From positions 1,876,916 through 1,940,915 of the forward strand of contig NZ_SJOM01000007.1 in the NCBI RefSeq assembly GCF_004762045.1: a DNA stretch of 64,000 bases, in the 5' to 3' direction. The translations under genes and the position numbers were made by a program. This stretch comes from Mycobacterium sp. DL99. GTDB lineage: Bacteria; Actinomycetota; Actinomycetes; Mycobacteriales; Mycobacteriaceae. Positions 8,774 to 17,983 of this stretch are shown piece by piece (position 1 is the stretch's first letter; each line of letters opens with the position of its first letter). The notes beneath the pieces are model-generated. The model was given only the letters and a program-made list of their open reading frames with translations. It had not been told where the DNA came from and did no database searches.

Positions 8774-9606
8774 ACGCCGACCATCTCCGCGCTGCGGTCC
8801 CAGAGCTGTTGTGCCAGAACAGGATCGTTGGCCTGCTTGTTCGGCCGACCGGGCTTGCGCCGGGCGTAGTACTGTCCGGACGTCCAGTCGGAGCCCGGGG
8901 TCGACGTGGCCAGCCATACCAACTGATCTGCCCCCTTGTCCGGGCTGACTAGGAGGAGCTTCTTCAGCGGTGTGCGGTAGAGCAGTTCCAAGGCCGGGTT
9001 GTTGGCCTCCGCGCCGAAGTTCGAGGCCACCGAGCCCGGGTGGAACGCCGCCGTGCAGATCCCGGCAGAGTGGTAGCGGCGGTGCAGTTCCTTGGTGAAC
9101 AGGATGTTGGCCAGCTTCGCGTCGCCGTAGGCCTTCTGCGCCTTGAAACCGCGTTCGTGGTTCAGGTCGGTGATGTCTATGTGGCCGAACAGCCGGTTAC
9201 CCACGCTGGAGGTGTTGATCACCGATGCCTTGGCGTCGATCAGGCGATCCAGCAGCAGGGTGGTCAGCAGGAACGGGGCCAGGTGGTTGACCTGGAAGGT
9301 CTTCTCGAAGCCGTCGACGGTCGCCTGCCGGGTGCCGCTCATGATGCCGCCGGCGTTGTTGGCCAGCACGTCGATGCGCGGATACCGATCCACCAACTGG
9401 GCGGCCAGATCGCGGACCTGGCTGAGTTCGGCGAAGTCGGCAACGAGGTAGTCGGCGCCGAGCGCGCCGGCCACCGCCGCAGTCTTGCCGGGTGACCGGC
9501 CCACCACCACGACGTTGTCGCCACGCCGGCTCAACTGGCGGGCGGCCGCGGCACCGACGCCGTCGCTGGCGCCGGTGATGACGATGGTCCTGCGCTCCGG
9601 GTTCAC
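8770..9606 (-). CDS. Short-chain dehydrogenase/reductase
   Basis: 278-residue SDR. Cofactor motif TGASDGVG (residues 11-18), NNAGG near residue 85, catalytic Ser in INTSSVGN and YGDAK as the YxxxK motif. The arrangement resembles retinol-dehydrogenase/WW-oxidoreductase-like SDRs; the substrate cannot be told. Ten bases downstream of the Nudix gene on the same strand, so it may be the last gene of the fbiA-fbiB-Nudix unit. In H37Rv this place is occupied by the DNA methylase Rv3263, so gene content differs here. Confidence 0.85.
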   Translation of the reverse strand: MNPERRTIVITGASDGVGAAAARQLSRRGDNVVVVGRSPGKTAAVAGALGADYLVADFAELSQVRDLAAQLVDRYPRIDVLANNAGGIMSGTRQATVDGFEKTFQVNHLAPFLLTTLLLDRLIDAKASVINTSSVGNRLFGHIDITDLNHERGFKAQKAYGDAKLANILFTKELHRRYHSAGICTAAFHPGSVASNFGAEANNPALELLYRTPLKKLLLVSPDKGADQLVWLATSTPGSDWTSGQYYARRKPGRPNKQANDPVLAQQLWDRSAEMVGV

Positions 9607-9615
9607 CGGCCCAGA

Positions 9616-10164
9616 CTAGACCGTTCCGGTGACAGAGTCGGTGAGTTGTTGAAGGCCGAAGTCGGTGCTCTCCGGCAGCGCATCCAACGGCCACCAGCGC
9701 AGGTCCAGAGACTCGTCGCTGCAGGCGATCTCGGCCCCTTCCGGTGCCCGCACCACGAACTGCATGTCGAGGTGGCGGGTCGGCACGCCCAGCGAGCAGG
9801 TCACCGGATGCACGTGTAGCGCGGCCAACTGCGGGTCGATGGTCAGCCCGGTGATGCCGGACTCCTCGGTGGCCTCGCGCAGTGCGGCGGAGCGAATGTC
9901 GGAATCTGTTTCCTCACAGTGCCCGCCGAGCTGCAACCAGCGGCCGAAGCGGGGATGCAAGGTGAGCAACGTCTGGGTTCCGGTGTGATCGACCACCAGT
10001 GCCGAGGCGGTGATGTGGCCGGGTACGCACGCGCGCAGGCAGGCATCGGGCCGGGCGGCCAGAAACGACAGCACCGCGTACCGCAGGGTGTCCTGGCCGG
10101 GATCGGCTGTCTGCCAATGCGTCAGCATCTCGACGGCGGAGGCGTGCAGGCTTTCGGCGCTCAC
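9616..10164 (-). CDS. Nudix hydrolase translationally coupled to fbiB
   Basis: 182 residues. The Nudix box is at about residues 80-104 (GGHCEE...[11 protein letters not shown]); the REUxEExGU half is perfect but the spacer from GG is one residue longer than the usual GX5EX7RE pattern. GTG at 10164 overlaps the fbiB stop by four bases (GTGA), so it is co-translated with the F420 genes. A house-cleaning role on a nucleotide, or on a guanylated intermediate linked to F420 assembly, is possible from context only. The substrate is not predictable from sequence. Confidence 0.85.
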   Translation of the reverse strand: MSAESLHASAVEMLTHWQTADPGQDTLRYAVLSFLAARPDACLRACVPGHITASALVVDHTGTQTLLTLHPRFGRWLQLGGHCEETDSDIRSAALREATEESGITGLTIDPQLAALHVHPVTCSLGVPTRHLDMQFVVRAPEGAEIACSDESLDLRWWPLDALPESTDFGLQQLTDSVTGTV

Positions 10165-11516
10165 TTCACGACCAGCAGGCCGTCGGTGGGCACCGGGTCG
10201 CGCGGCGGTTGCGGATCGGCGGCGTGACCGATCGCGATGGCGCCCAACGGCTCCCAGTCCGCAGGCAGATCGAGCTCGGCACGCACCAGGTCACCGGCGA
10301 AGATGGTCGAGCCGATCCAGCAGCTGCCCACGTCGCGTACCGCCAGCGCCACCAGCAGGGCCTGCACCGCCGCACCCACGGCGACGGTGAACATCGTGTG
10401 CTCGGCCTGGGTGCGGGCCTCGTCGGGATAGCTGTGGGCGCCGTCGGGAACCAGGAACGGAATCACCAGTTCCGGGGCGTCGTACAGGATCTGACCGCGG
10501 TTCACGCGGCGCTCGACGGACTCCGGGTCCCGGCCGTCCCCGGTGAGATCGGCCCGCCACCGGTCCTTCATCCGGTCCAGCAGCCGGGTCCGCACGGCAC
10601 CGTCCTGCACCCAGACGAAGCGCACCGGGCGGGTGTGATGCGGGGCGGGCGCGGTGAGTGCCTCGCTGACGGCGGCTTCGATGAGTGCGTGGTCGACCGG
10701 TTCGTCGGAGAACGTGCGCACTGAGCGACGCAGTAGCTGAGCTTGGTTGCGCCCCATCTCGATTGCCTCGGCGGTACCGAGCCAGAACAAATCGTCCTCG
10801 CCGGACCGCAGCAGCGTGCGGGCGTTCGATCCGTCGTCGGTCAGCTCCAGCCCACGCACCACCGCGACGGGGATCGCAGTGAGCTTGCCCTTCACCAGAT
10901 CGGCTGCCGCAGCGATCTCGTCGGCCACCGCCACCTCGGTGACCAGAAGTTCGTTACCGTGCCGATCGCGTGCGCCCGCATAACCGTGCAGCACGGTGAG
11001 CCCGGATGCGCCGATGGCGAAATCGGCCTGGCCGTTGCGCCAGGCGCGGCCCATGGTGTCGGTGATCACGACGGCGACGGTGACGCCGAGTCGCTCACGC
11101 AGGTTTTCGCGAAGCGCCTGTGCGCTGCCGTCGGGATCGACCGGCAGCAGGGCCAACTCGTTCGAGTCGACATTGGAGCCGTCGACTCCGGCGGCGGCCT
11201 GGACCAGTCCGATGGCGTTCTCGGTGATCAGGGTCCGGCCCTTGCGTGCCAGCACGCGGACCGCCTCGGCGTCGATGAGCTTGCGCCGCAGGGTGTCCCG
11301 CTCGTCTGGGTCGGAAGGGGCGGTGACGATGCGGCCTTCACACTTGGACACGATCTTGCTGGTGATGACCAGCACGTCCCCGTCACGCAGCCACGGCGTC
11401 GCCTCGGCGAGGGCAGCGGCCAGATCATCCCCGGGTCGGAACTCGGGAAGCCCTGGCACCGGCAGAATCTCGACCCGGTCGGCAGACCCGTGCTCGGTGT
11501 TCACCCCGGTGGTCAC
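10161..11516 (-). CDS. fbiB: Bifunctional F420:gamma-glutamyl ligase / dehydro-F420 reductase FbiB
   Basis: 451-residue two-domain enzyme finishing coenzyme F420. The N-terminal CofE-like domain (~1-245, with [16 protein letters not shown] and a [12 protein letters not shown] segment) adds the gamma-linked poly-glutamate tail using GTP. The C-terminal FMN/nitroreductase-like domain (~255-451, [28 protein letters not shown]) reduces dehydro-F420-0. The domain fusion is typical of mycobacterial FbiB (Rv3262). Its GTG start overlaps the fbiA stop by four bases; the Nudix gene overlaps its own stop. An F420-type LLM oxidoreductase later in the window could use the product. Confidence 0.95.
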   Translation of the reverse strand: MTTGVNTEHGSADRVEILPVPGLPEFRPGDDLAAALAEATPWLRDGDVLVITSKIVSKCEGRIVTAPSDPDERDTLRRKLIDAEAVRVLARKGRTLITENAIGLVQAAAGVDGSNVDSNELALLPVDPDGSAQALRENLRERLGVTVAVVITDTMGRAWRNGQADFAIGASGLTVLHGYAGARDRHGNELLVTEVAVADEIAAAADLVKGKLTAIPVAVVRGLELTDDGSNARTLLRSGEDDLFWLGTAEAIEMGRNQAQLLRRSVRTFSDEPVDHALIEAAVSEALTAPAPHHTRPVRFVWVQDGAVRTRLLDRMKDRWRADLTGDGRDPESVERRVNRGQILYDAPELVIPFLVPDGAHSYPDEARTQAEHTMFTVAVGAAVQALLVALAVRDVGSCWIGSTIFAGDLVRAELDLPADWEPLGAIAIGHAADPQPPRDPVPTDGLLVVK

Positions 11517-12496
11517 AGCGCAACGCCTGCCACATCCAGACCGGCCCGCACCATCTCTGCGGTGGTCGGCGGGTCGGTCATCAGCAGCGGTACCGCGCGC
11601 ACAGCCACGCCCTCGATCTCGGCGTCATCGCCCTCGTGTACCAGCCAGCCGTCCAGGATCCCGGTGCCCGACCGGGCGCCGAAGTGCTGGCCGACGGCCT
11701 GCGAGGTGGATTCCACGCCGATGATGGACAGACACTCATCTGCCATGCCGCGCAACGGTTTTCCGTCGATGATGGGGGAGTAGCCGACCACGGGTGCCTT
11801 CGTCGAACGCAGCGCGCCGCGGACACCGGGGATCTGCAGGATCGGCCCGATGCTCACGACGGGATTCGACGGTGCCAGCAACACCACGTCGGCCTCGGTG
11901 ATCGCGTCGGTGACGCCCGGCGCGGCGGTTGCCTGTTCTGCACCGACGAACGCGAAGCTGTGTGAGGGCACCTGTGCGCGGTAGCGCACCCACCACTCCT
12001 GGAAGTGGATCGCCCGTCGTTCGCCGTCTTCGGGGTCGGTGATCACCACGTGGGTCTCGCTGCGGTCGTCGGTGACCGGCAACAGCCGCGCACCCGGTGA
12101 CCAGCGCTTGCACAGCGCCTCGGTGACCTGCGACAGCGGGTAGCCGGCGCGCAGCATCTGGGTGCGGACCAGATGGGTGGCCAGGTCCCGGTCGCCCAGG
12201 CCGAACCAGTCAGGTTGCACGCCGTACGCGGCAAGTTCTTCCTTGGCGTGCCAGGTCTCATCCTTGTGACCCCAGCCGCGCTCGGGATCGATGCCCCCAC
12301 CCAGGGTGTACATACAGGTGTCGAGGTCCGGGCAGATCCGGACGCCGTGCATCCACGCGTCGTCGCCCACGTTCACGATCGCGGTGAGTTCATGCTTGCT
12401 GTCGCTCCCGGCGAACTGGCCGAGGCCCAACAGGTGCTGTACCCCCAGCAAAAACCGGGCGCCTCCGACGCCGCCGACCAGAACGGTGATCTTCAC
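11513..12496 (-). CDS. fbiA: F420 precursor transferase FbiA (CofD family)
   Basis: 327 residues. Transfers the phospho-enolpyruvyl (phospholactyl-type) moiety onto the deazaflavin FO, giving dehydro-F420-0. The N-terminus [17 protein letters not shown] is the CofD nucleotide-binding loop; [20 protein letters not shown] and [14 protein letters not shown] are family signatures. GTG at 12496 is chosen because it matches the N-terminus of Rv3261; an in-frame extension to 12547 lacks family support. First gene of the fbiA-fbiB-Nudix unit, divergent from whiB2 across about 294 bp of regulatory sequence. Confidence 0.94.
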   Translation of the reverse strand: MKITVLVGGVGGARFLLGVQHLLGLGQFAGSDSKHELTAIVNVGDDAWMHGVRICPDLDTCMYTLGGGIDPERGWGHKDETWHAKEELAAYGVQPDWFGLGDRDLATHLVRTQMLRAGYPLSQVTEALCKRWSPGARLLPVTDDRSETHVVITDPEDGERRAIHFQEWWVRYRAQVPSHSFAFVGAEQATAAPGVTDAITEADVVLLAPSNPVVSIGPILQIPGVRGALRSTKAPVVGYSPIIDGKPLRGMADECLSIIGVESTSQAVGQHFGARSGTGILDGWLVHEGDDAEIEGVAVRAVPLLMTDPPTTAEMVRAGLDVAGVAL

Positions 12497-12636
12497 AACG
12501 TCCGACCCTAAGCTCTGAGGGCGCGCGGATGGAAACGACGTCGTCACGGGCAGGACACGCCGATGTCGCGACGCGCCGATTTGACATTACGAGATGGTAT
12601 GAATTCGCGTCCCGGCGCTTGACCCTGGCAGCTAAC

Positions 12637-12760
12637 ACGTGTGTAATCACATATGTGTCATTTCCCGGTCGGTGACCGATTCCGGTGTCGCGGACCGAGA
12701 TTCGATCAACTGTTCGAATGGGGTGACCGCACATCGCAATAGTGGGGCTCCACTTAGGAT
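12637..12760 (+). promoter_or_regulatory. whiB2 upstream regulatory region with inverted repeats and -10 box
   Basis: In the 294-bp gap between fbiA and whiB2: TGTGTAATCACA at 12640-12651 (TGTG/CACA arms), inverted repeat AGTGGGGCTCCACT at 12741-12754, and the hexamer TAGGAT at 12755-12760, which fits the mycobacterial TANNNT -10 box and would start transcription near 12767. The repeat ends exactly where the -10 begins, so a bound protein would block or contact polymerase. No convincing -35. Which regulator binds is unknown. Confidence 0.45.
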
Positions 12761-12790
12761 CTATGAGACCGAGTGAGGAGGCGGGGGATA

Positions 12791-13180
12791 ATGTCTTATG
12801 AGAGCGGCGATTTCGATCATGTGGTCCGGTTCGACAACCGGCTACTCGGCTCGGTAGACAACGCACCGCACATCAACGCCGGGCCGACACCGCTGGGGAT
12901 GCCCGCACGTCCTCAGCTGAGTTTGGTACCCGAACACATTGATGTTGATCCGGAAAACGAAGACGACCAATGGCAGGAACGTGCGCTGTGCGCACAGACC
13001 GACCCGGAGGCGTTCTTCCCGGAGAAGGGCGGGTCTACCCGCGAGGCCAAGCGCATCTGCCAGGGATGCGAAGTGAAGGACGCATGCCTGGAATATGCGC
13101 TCGCGCATGACGAGCGTTTCGGAATTTGGGGAGGGCTGTCCGAGCGGGAGCGTCGCCGGCTCAAACGCGGCATCATCTGA
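12791..13180 (+). CDS. whiB2: WhiB2 (WhmD) iron-sulfur transcription factor
   Basis: 129 residues, identical in length to M. smegmatis WhmD. Four cluster-binding cysteines, Cys67, Cys90, Cys93 and Cys99 (C-X22-C-X2-C-X5-C), hold a [4Fe-4S] cluster; GIWGG (111-115) is the family turn, followed by the basic tail RERRRLKRGII for DNA binding. WhmD is essential and controls septation and cell division in M. smegmatis. ATG at 12791 gives the conserved MSYESGDFD start, with an AGGAGGCGGGGG ribosome site just upstream; an earlier start at 12773 would include the ribosome site. Stands alone, with its own promoter. Confidence 0.96.
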   Translation: MSYESGDFDHVVRFDNRLLGSVDNAPHINAGPTPLGMPARPQLSLVPEHIDVDPENEDDQWQERALCAQTDPEAFFPEKGGSTREAKRICQGCEVKDACLEYALAHDERFGIWGGLSERERRRLKRGII

Positions 13181-13227
13181 CGCTCTTCCCGGCAGGGCGC
13201 TTCATCGCAGGGGTGCGGCGCTCGATG

Positions 13228-13650
13228 TCAGTCGTCGTCGATCGTTGGGTCGATGACTGACGGTTCAACTCCCAGATAGGTGGCCACTTGGGCCACCAGG
13301 ATTTCATGCAGCAGATCGGCAAGCTCATCGGATCCTTTGACCCGGCGCTCGATGGGCTTGCGGAACAAGACAATTCGAGCCCGGGTCGCGTTCCCTCTGA
13401 CGTCGACCCCAGCAGGTATCAGCCGTGCCAGCGCGATCGGCCCATCGGCGATGACCTCGGGTGGCCATTGCACACTGTCCGGGTCTTTCGGGGACATCCG
13501 CGGAATCTCATCGACGGCGACGTCCAGTTCTCGCAGCCGCGACGCCCACCGCCGTTCGATCGGTTCGTAAGCCTCCAGCACCGCCATGTCGAACCGCTCG
13601 GCCCGGCTGCGCCAGCCGGGAACCGAGCGCGGAAGTAGCGGCCCGCGCAT
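13228..13650 (-). CDS. Zincin-like metallopeptidase-family protein (Rv3259-like)
   Basis: 140 residues, matching Rv3259 (139). Belongs to the small zincin-like family often listed as metallopeptidase. The expected HExxH motif reads HEILV in DLLHEILVAQVATYLG, so the second zinc-binding His is absent and proteolytic activity is doubtful. The sequence is otherwise strongly conserved in mycobacteria (ERFDMAVLEAYEPIERRW, GPIALARLIPAGVDVRGN). ATG at 13650 gives the conserved MRGPLLP start; the frame stays open upstream to 13881, but that would overlap the divergent DUF3499 gene. Confidence 0.8.
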   Translation of the reverse strand: MRGPLLPRSVPGWRSRAERFDMAVLEAYEPIERRWASRLRELDVAVDEIPRMSPKDPDSVQWPPEVIADGPIALARLIPAGVDVRGNATRARIVLFRKPIERRVKGSDELADLLHEILVAQVATYLGVEPSVIDPTIDDD

Positions 13651-13781
13651 ATCGCGGCCGCGGCGCGATCGCCATGGGTTGCGCTGGGCCACGGCGATGA
13701 TCGTAACGGTTCGGGATCGGGGCCCCGACGGCTGCGCGTGTCCGGCGGCCCACAGCGATCGTCCAAAGTAATCTCTGGGGC

Positions 13782-14201
13782 GTGAATGTTCCCCGTCGCT
13801 GCTGCCGGCCCGGGTGCCCGCACTATGCCGTGGCGACGCTGACTTTTGTCTACTCCGACTCCACGGCGGTAGTCGGACCACTGGCCACGGTGTCTGAGCC
13901 CCATTCCTGGGATTTGTGCGTCGGCCATGCCGGCCGCATCACTGCGCCGCGCGGTTGGGAGCTGGTCCGTCACGCCGGGCCGCTGCCCACCCATCCCGAC
14001 GAGGACGATCTGGTGGCGCTGGCCGATGCGGTCCGCGAAGGTCAACCCGGTGCGGTTCCCCGGGGCGGGGTGGTGGCCGGATTCTCCGATCCCTCCACCG
14101 GTCTGGGCGCCAGCGCGGTGATGGTGCCACCGGCGCGTCCCGCGGAGACCAACGGACGTCGTCGCGGCCACCTGCGGGTGTTGCCGGATCCCACTGACTA
14201 G
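13782..14201 (+). CDS. DUF3499 family protein (Rv3258-like)
   Basis: 139 residues, GTG start at 13782 preceded by a CTGGGG-type ribosome site. N-terminal CCRPGC and a later Cys-His pair (DLCVGHAGR) suggest a small metal-binding or structural zinc site; the C-terminal third is Pro/Gly-rich and low in complexity. DUF3499 is an actinobacterial family of unknown function, always beside pmmA and the Rv3259 homologue. It precedes pmmA by 86 bp on the same strand and could be co-transcribed, although pmmA has its own strong ribosome site. Confidence 0.85.
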   Translation: MNVPRRCCRPGCPHYAVATLTFVYSDSTAVVGPLATVSEPHSWDLCVGHAGRITAPRGWELVRHAGPLPTHPDEDDLVALADAVREGQPGAVPRGGVVAGFSDPSTGLGASAVMVPPARPAETNGRRRGHLRVLPDPTD

Positions 14202-14287
14202 ACAGCGGTCGGGCCAAGAGTAGTGAACGTATCGACGCCGCCCGACGGTTAGGCTGGCGCCAACGATTCCGTTTCACAAGGAGCTAT

Positions 14288-15676
14288 ATGTCTAGGCCAG
14301 CGGCGGCTGTTCACGATGTCATCAAGGCCTATGACGTCCGGGGACTGGTCGGCAGCCAGATCGACGAGGCGTTCGTGTCCGAGGTCGGCGGTGCATTCGC
14401 TCGGCTGGTCCGCGCCGAAGGTGCGGGACAGGTGGTGATCGGTTACGACATGCGGGCCAGTTCGCCGACGCTGGCCTCAGCGTTCGCCGACGGTGTCACC
14501 GCCCAGGGCCTGGATGTGGTCAGAATCGGCCTCGCCTCCACCGATCAGCTGTATTTCGCGTCGGGCCTGCTGGACTGCCCGGGGGCGATGTTCACCGCCA
14601 GCCACAACCCCGCTGCCTACAACGGGATCAAACTGTGCCGCGCCGGGGCCAAACCGGTCGGCAAGGACACCGGCCTCTCGATCATCTCCGACGAGGTGAT
14701 CGCCGGCGTGCCGGCGCACGACGGCCCGGCAGGCGTCACGTCCGATCGCGATGTCCTGTCCGACTACGGCAGCTTCCTGCGGTCCCTGGTCGATCTCAGC
14801 GCGCTGCGGCCGCTGCGCATCGCGGTCGATGCGGGCAACGGCATGGCCGGTCACACCACGCCCGCGGTCCTCGGGCCGATCCCGGGTGTCACCGTGCTCC
14901 CGCTGTTCTTCGAACTCGACGGCAGCTTCCCCAATCACGAGGCCAACCCGCTGAATCCGGCCAATCTCGTCGACCTGCAGGCCCACGTCTTGGCCTCCGG
15001 CGCCGACATCGGCCTGGCGTTCGACGGGGACGCGGACCGCTGCTTCGTGGTCGACGAACTCGGCCGTCCGGTGTCACCGTCGGCGGTGACCGCACTGGTG
15101 GCAGCCCGTGAGCTCAAACGCGAGATCGGCGCCACCGTGATCCACAACCTGATCACCTCGCGCGCCGTTCCTGAATTGGTCATCGAGCGCGGCGGCACGC
15201 CCGTACGGTCCCGGGTCGGGCACTCCTACATCAAGGGTCTGATGGCCGAGACGGGCGCCATCTTCGGTGGGGAACACTCGGCCCACTACTACTTCCGGGA
15301 CTTCTGGGGTGCCGATTCCGGCATGCTCGCGGCCCTGCACGTGCTGGCCGCGCTGGGCGAGCAGGAGCGTCCGCTGTCGGAGTTCATGGCGGACTACCAG
15401 CGGTACGAGGCGTCCGGCGAGATCAACTTCACCGTCAGCGATGCCCCGGCATGCGTCGACGCCGTGCTCAAATCCTTTGCCGGCTCGATCCACTCCATCG
15501 ATCACCTCGACGGTGTCACAGTCGATCTCGGTGACGGCAGCTGGTTCAACCTACGCACGTCGAACACCGAACCGCTGCTCCGGCTGAACGTGGAAGCGCG
15601 TGCCGCCGAGGACGTCGCCGCGCTCGTCGACAGAGTTTCGGCACAGATCCGTGAGGTGAGCGAGCCGGTGCCGTGA
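14288..15676 (+). CDS. pmmA: Phosphomannomutase PmmA/ManB
   Basis: 462-residue alpha-D-phosphohexomutase interconverting mannose-6-phosphate and mannose-1-phosphate. Visible are the phosphoserine loop FTASHNPAAYNG (catalytic Ser of TASHNP), the metal loop AFDGDADRCF (DGDADR), the sugar loop GGEHSAHYYF (GEHSxH) and the phosphate-binding RTSNTEPLLRLNVEA near the end, so all four active-site loops are intact. ATG at 14288 has AAGGAGCT upstream. Its TGA overlaps the GTG of the SIS protein gene (15673-15676). Orthologue of Rv3257c; feeds GDP-mannose synthesis together with manA and manB. Confidence 0.95.
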   Translation: MSRPAAAVHDVIKAYDVRGLVGSQIDEAFVSEVGGAFARLVRAEGAGQVVIGYDMRASSPTLASAFADGVTAQGLDVVRIGLASTDQLYFASGLLDCPGAMFTASHNPAAYNGIKLCRAGAKPVGKDTGLSIISDEVIAGVPAHDGPAGVTSDRDVLSDYGSFLRSLVDLSALRPLRIAVDAGNGMAGHTTPAVLGPIPGVTVLPLFFELDGSFPNHEANPLNPANLVDLQAHVLASGADIGLAFDGDADRCFVVDELGRPVSPSAVTALVAARELKREIGATVIHNLITSRAVPELVIERGGTPVRSRVGHSYIKGLMAETGAIFGGEHSAHYYFRDFWGADSGMLAALHVLAALGEQERPLSEFMADYQRYEASGEINFTVSDAPACVDAVLKSFAGSIHSIDHLDGVTVDLGDGSWFNLRTSNTEPLLRLNVEARAAEDVAALVDRVSAQIREVSEPVP

Positions 15677-16743
15677 ACGCCGTGGACGCCACGGTCGACT
15701 TAGGCGACGGTGACGGACTTCTCGCCGCCGATCGCAACGGTCTGCTGCGGGCCGCGGCAATGGCGGGCGCCCAGGTTCGGGCCACCGCCGCGGCGTCGGC
15801 AGAGGGTCTGCTCGACCCGCTGCGTGCCGATCAACCACCGCGCACGGTGATTTGGGTTGCCGGCCGCGGTACGGCCGAGAGTGCCGGCGCCATGCTGGCC
15901 GCCGTGCTCGGCGCGTCGATCTCGGCGCCCATCGTGGTGGCCGCCGAGGCCCCGCCGTGGCTCGGCGCACTGGACGTGGTGATCGTCGCCGGTGACGACC
16001 CGGGCGATCCGGCCCTGGTGAATGCGGCGGCCACCGGTGTGCGCCGCGGTGCCCGGGTTCTGATCGTGGCGCCCCATGAGGGGCCGCTGCGTGACATCGC
16101 GGCCGGGCGCGCGGTAGTGCTCGCGCCCCGGCTGTGGGTGCCCGACGACTTCGGGCTGGCCCGGTACCTGGCCGCAGGTCTGGCCGCGCTACACGTTGTG
16201 GATCCGGGTATGCGTGTGGATCTGGCCGCACTGGCCGACGAACTCGACGCCGAGGCGCTGCGCAACAGCGCCGGGCGAGAGCTGTTCACCAATCCGGCGA
16301 AGACGCTGGCCGAGCGGATGTCGGACAGCGCGGTCGTGCTGGCCGGCGACAATCCGGCCACCCTGGCGCTGGCCCGGCACGGGGCGGCCGCGATGCTGCG
16401 CCTGGCCGGGGAAGTGGTGGCGGCCGCCGGGCTGAGTGATGTGCTTGCGGCGATGGGCAGCGGGGCAGTGGGGGTGCCTGCGGCCCGATCGTTGTTCCAT
16501 GACGAAGAGATCGACGGACCGCTGCCACGCCGCATGCGTACATTCGCGTTGATCACCGACACCGAACGACAAGCGGTGGGGGCACGGGTCAGCGGCTTCG
16601 ACGACATCGCCGTGATCGGTGCCGAGGACGTGCCGGAAGCGGCTGGGACGACCCTGCCGGTCGGGCGCCCGGAACAACAACTGGCGATTCTGGCTGTCCG
16701 TGTGGAGATGACGGCCGTATATTTGAAACTGGTTCGAGGATAA
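15673..16743 (+). CDS. SIS-domain protein between pmmA and manA (Rv3256c/TobH-like)
   Basis: 356 residues. Weak similarity to sugar isomerase (SIS) and phosphomannose/phosphoglucose isomerase-type proteins: IWVAGRGTAESAGAMLAAVLG looks like a SIS nucleotide/sugar-binding turn, and a second repeat begins near VVLAGDNPATLALARHGAAAML. No catalytic residues can be assigned. Translationally coupled to pmmA (GTGA overlap) and three bases from manA, so it is certainly part of the mannose-phosphate operon. Perhaps a regulatory or accessory isomerase; function unproven. Orthologue of Rv3256c. Confidence 0.85.
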   Translation: MNAVDATVDLGDGDGLLAADRNGLLRAAAMAGAQVRATAAASAEGLLDPLRADQPPRTVIWVAGRGTAESAGAMLAAVLGASISAPIVVAAEAPPWLGALDVVIVAGDDPGDPALVNAAATGVRRGARVLIVAPHEGPLRDIAAGRAVVLAPRLWVPDDFGLARYLAAGLAALHVVDPGMRVDLAALADELDAEALRNSAGRELFTNPAKTLAERMSDSAVVLAGDNPATLALARHGAAAMLRLAGEVVAAAGLSDVLAAMGSGAVGVPAARSLFHDEEIDGPLPRRMRTFALITDTERQAVGARVSGFDDIAVIGAEDVPEAAGTTLPVGRPEQQLAILAVRVEMTAVYLKLVRG

Positions 16744-16746
16744 GAA

Positions 16747-17973
16747 GTGCATCTGCTACGGGGCGCGGTGCGGACCTATGCCTGGGGTTCGCGCACGGCA
16801 ATCGCTGATTTCACCGGAAGGCCCAGTCCGACAATCCATCCGGAGGCTGAACTCTGGCTCGGGGCGCATCCGGGCGACCCGGCCTGGCTGCAGACCGAAC
16901 ACGGTGAAGAGTCGTTGCTGCAGGCGATTAATGACGACCCCGAGGGGCAATTGGGCAGTGTGGCGATCGGCCGATTCGGCGACGCACTGCCGTTCCTCGT
17001 CAAGGTGCTGGCTGCCGATGAGCCGTTGTCGTTGCAGGCGCACCCCAGCGCCGCTCAGGCCCGGGAGGGCTTCGACCGTGAGGACCGGCTCGACATCCCG
17101 GTGTCCTCACCTGTCCGCAACTACCGCGACCGGAGCCACAAGCCCGAGTTGCTGGTTGCCCTAGGACAATTCGATGCGCTTGCCGGATTCCGCCCGGTCG
17201 ACCGCACGGTCGAGCTGATGCGCGCACTGGCGGTCTCGGACCTCGACCCGTTCATCAACCTGCTGTCCGATCAATCCGGTGCCGACGGGTTGCGGGCCTT
17301 GTTCACCACCTGGATCACCGCTCCGCAGCCCGACCTCGACGTGCTGGTGCCGGCGGTTCTCGATGGAGCGGTCCACTACATCCGGTCCGGGGCAAAGAAA
17401 TTCGCTGCCGAGGTCAAGACCGTGCTGGAGCTCGGTGAGCGTTATCCGGGTGACGCCGGTGTGCTGGCCTCCCTGCTGCTCAACCGCATCAGCCTGCGGC
17501 CGGGGGAAGGCATCTACCTTCCGGCCGGAAACTTGCACGCATATCTGCACGGTGTCGGTGTCGAGGTGATGGCCAACTCCGACAACGTGCTGCGTGGTGG
17601 GCTGACCCCGAAGCACGTGGATGTCCCCGAACTCCTGAGGGTGCTGGATTTCACTCCGACCCCTGACGAGCGGCTGCGTCCGGAAACCGTCACGGAAGGG
17701 CCGGAGACCATCTACCGGACGCCGGCGCAGGAGTTCGCGGTATCGGTGTTGTCGGTCGAAGGTGACCGCCTCGGTGACGAGATCGACGTGCACTCCCACC
17801 ACGACGGGCCGCAGCTGCTGCTGTGCACGGAGGGCGCCGCGGTGATCTACGCCGACGACGACAAGCTGACCTTGGAGCGGGGCGCGGCAGCGTGGGTGGC
17901 GGCCGAGGACGGCCCCATCCGGCTGACTGCCGCCGAGCCGACGAAACTGTTCCGCGTCACCATCGGGATCTAG
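16747..17973 (+). CDS. manA: Mannose-6-phosphate isomerase ManA
   Basis: 408-residue type I phosphomannose isomerase (cupin fold, zinc), linking fructose-6-phosphate to mannose-6-phosphate. Conserved segments: YAWGSRTAIADFTGR at the start, SLQAHPSAAQAREGFDRE with the metal His (QAHPS), YRDRSHKPELLVAL, and GEGIYLPAGNLHAYLHG with the second metal site. GTG start at 16747, three bases after the SIS gene. Ends only ten bases from the convergent FAD oxidoreductase gene. Third gene of pmmA-SIS-manA; orthologue of Rv3255c. Confidence 0.95.
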   Translation: MHLLRGAVRTYAWGSRTAIADFTGRPSPTIHPEAELWLGAHPGDPAWLQTEHGEESLLQAINDDPEGQLGSVAIGRFGDALPFLVKVLAADEPLSLQAHPSAAQAREGFDREDRLDIPVSSPVRNYRDRSHKPELLVALGQFDALAGFRPVDRTVELMRALAVSDLDPFINLLSDQSGADGLRALFTTWITAPQPDLDVLVPAVLDGAVHYIRSGAKKFAAEVKTVLELGERYPGDAGVLASLLLNRISLRPGEGIYLPAGNLHAYLHGVGVEVMANSDNVLRGGLTPKHVDVPELLRVLDFTPTPDERLRPETVTEGPETIYRTPAQEFAVSVLSVEGDRLGDEIDVHSHHDGPQLLLCTEGAAVIYADDDKLTLERGAAAWVAAEDGPIRLTAAEPTKLFRVTIGI

Positions 17974-17983
17974 CCGGAATCCG

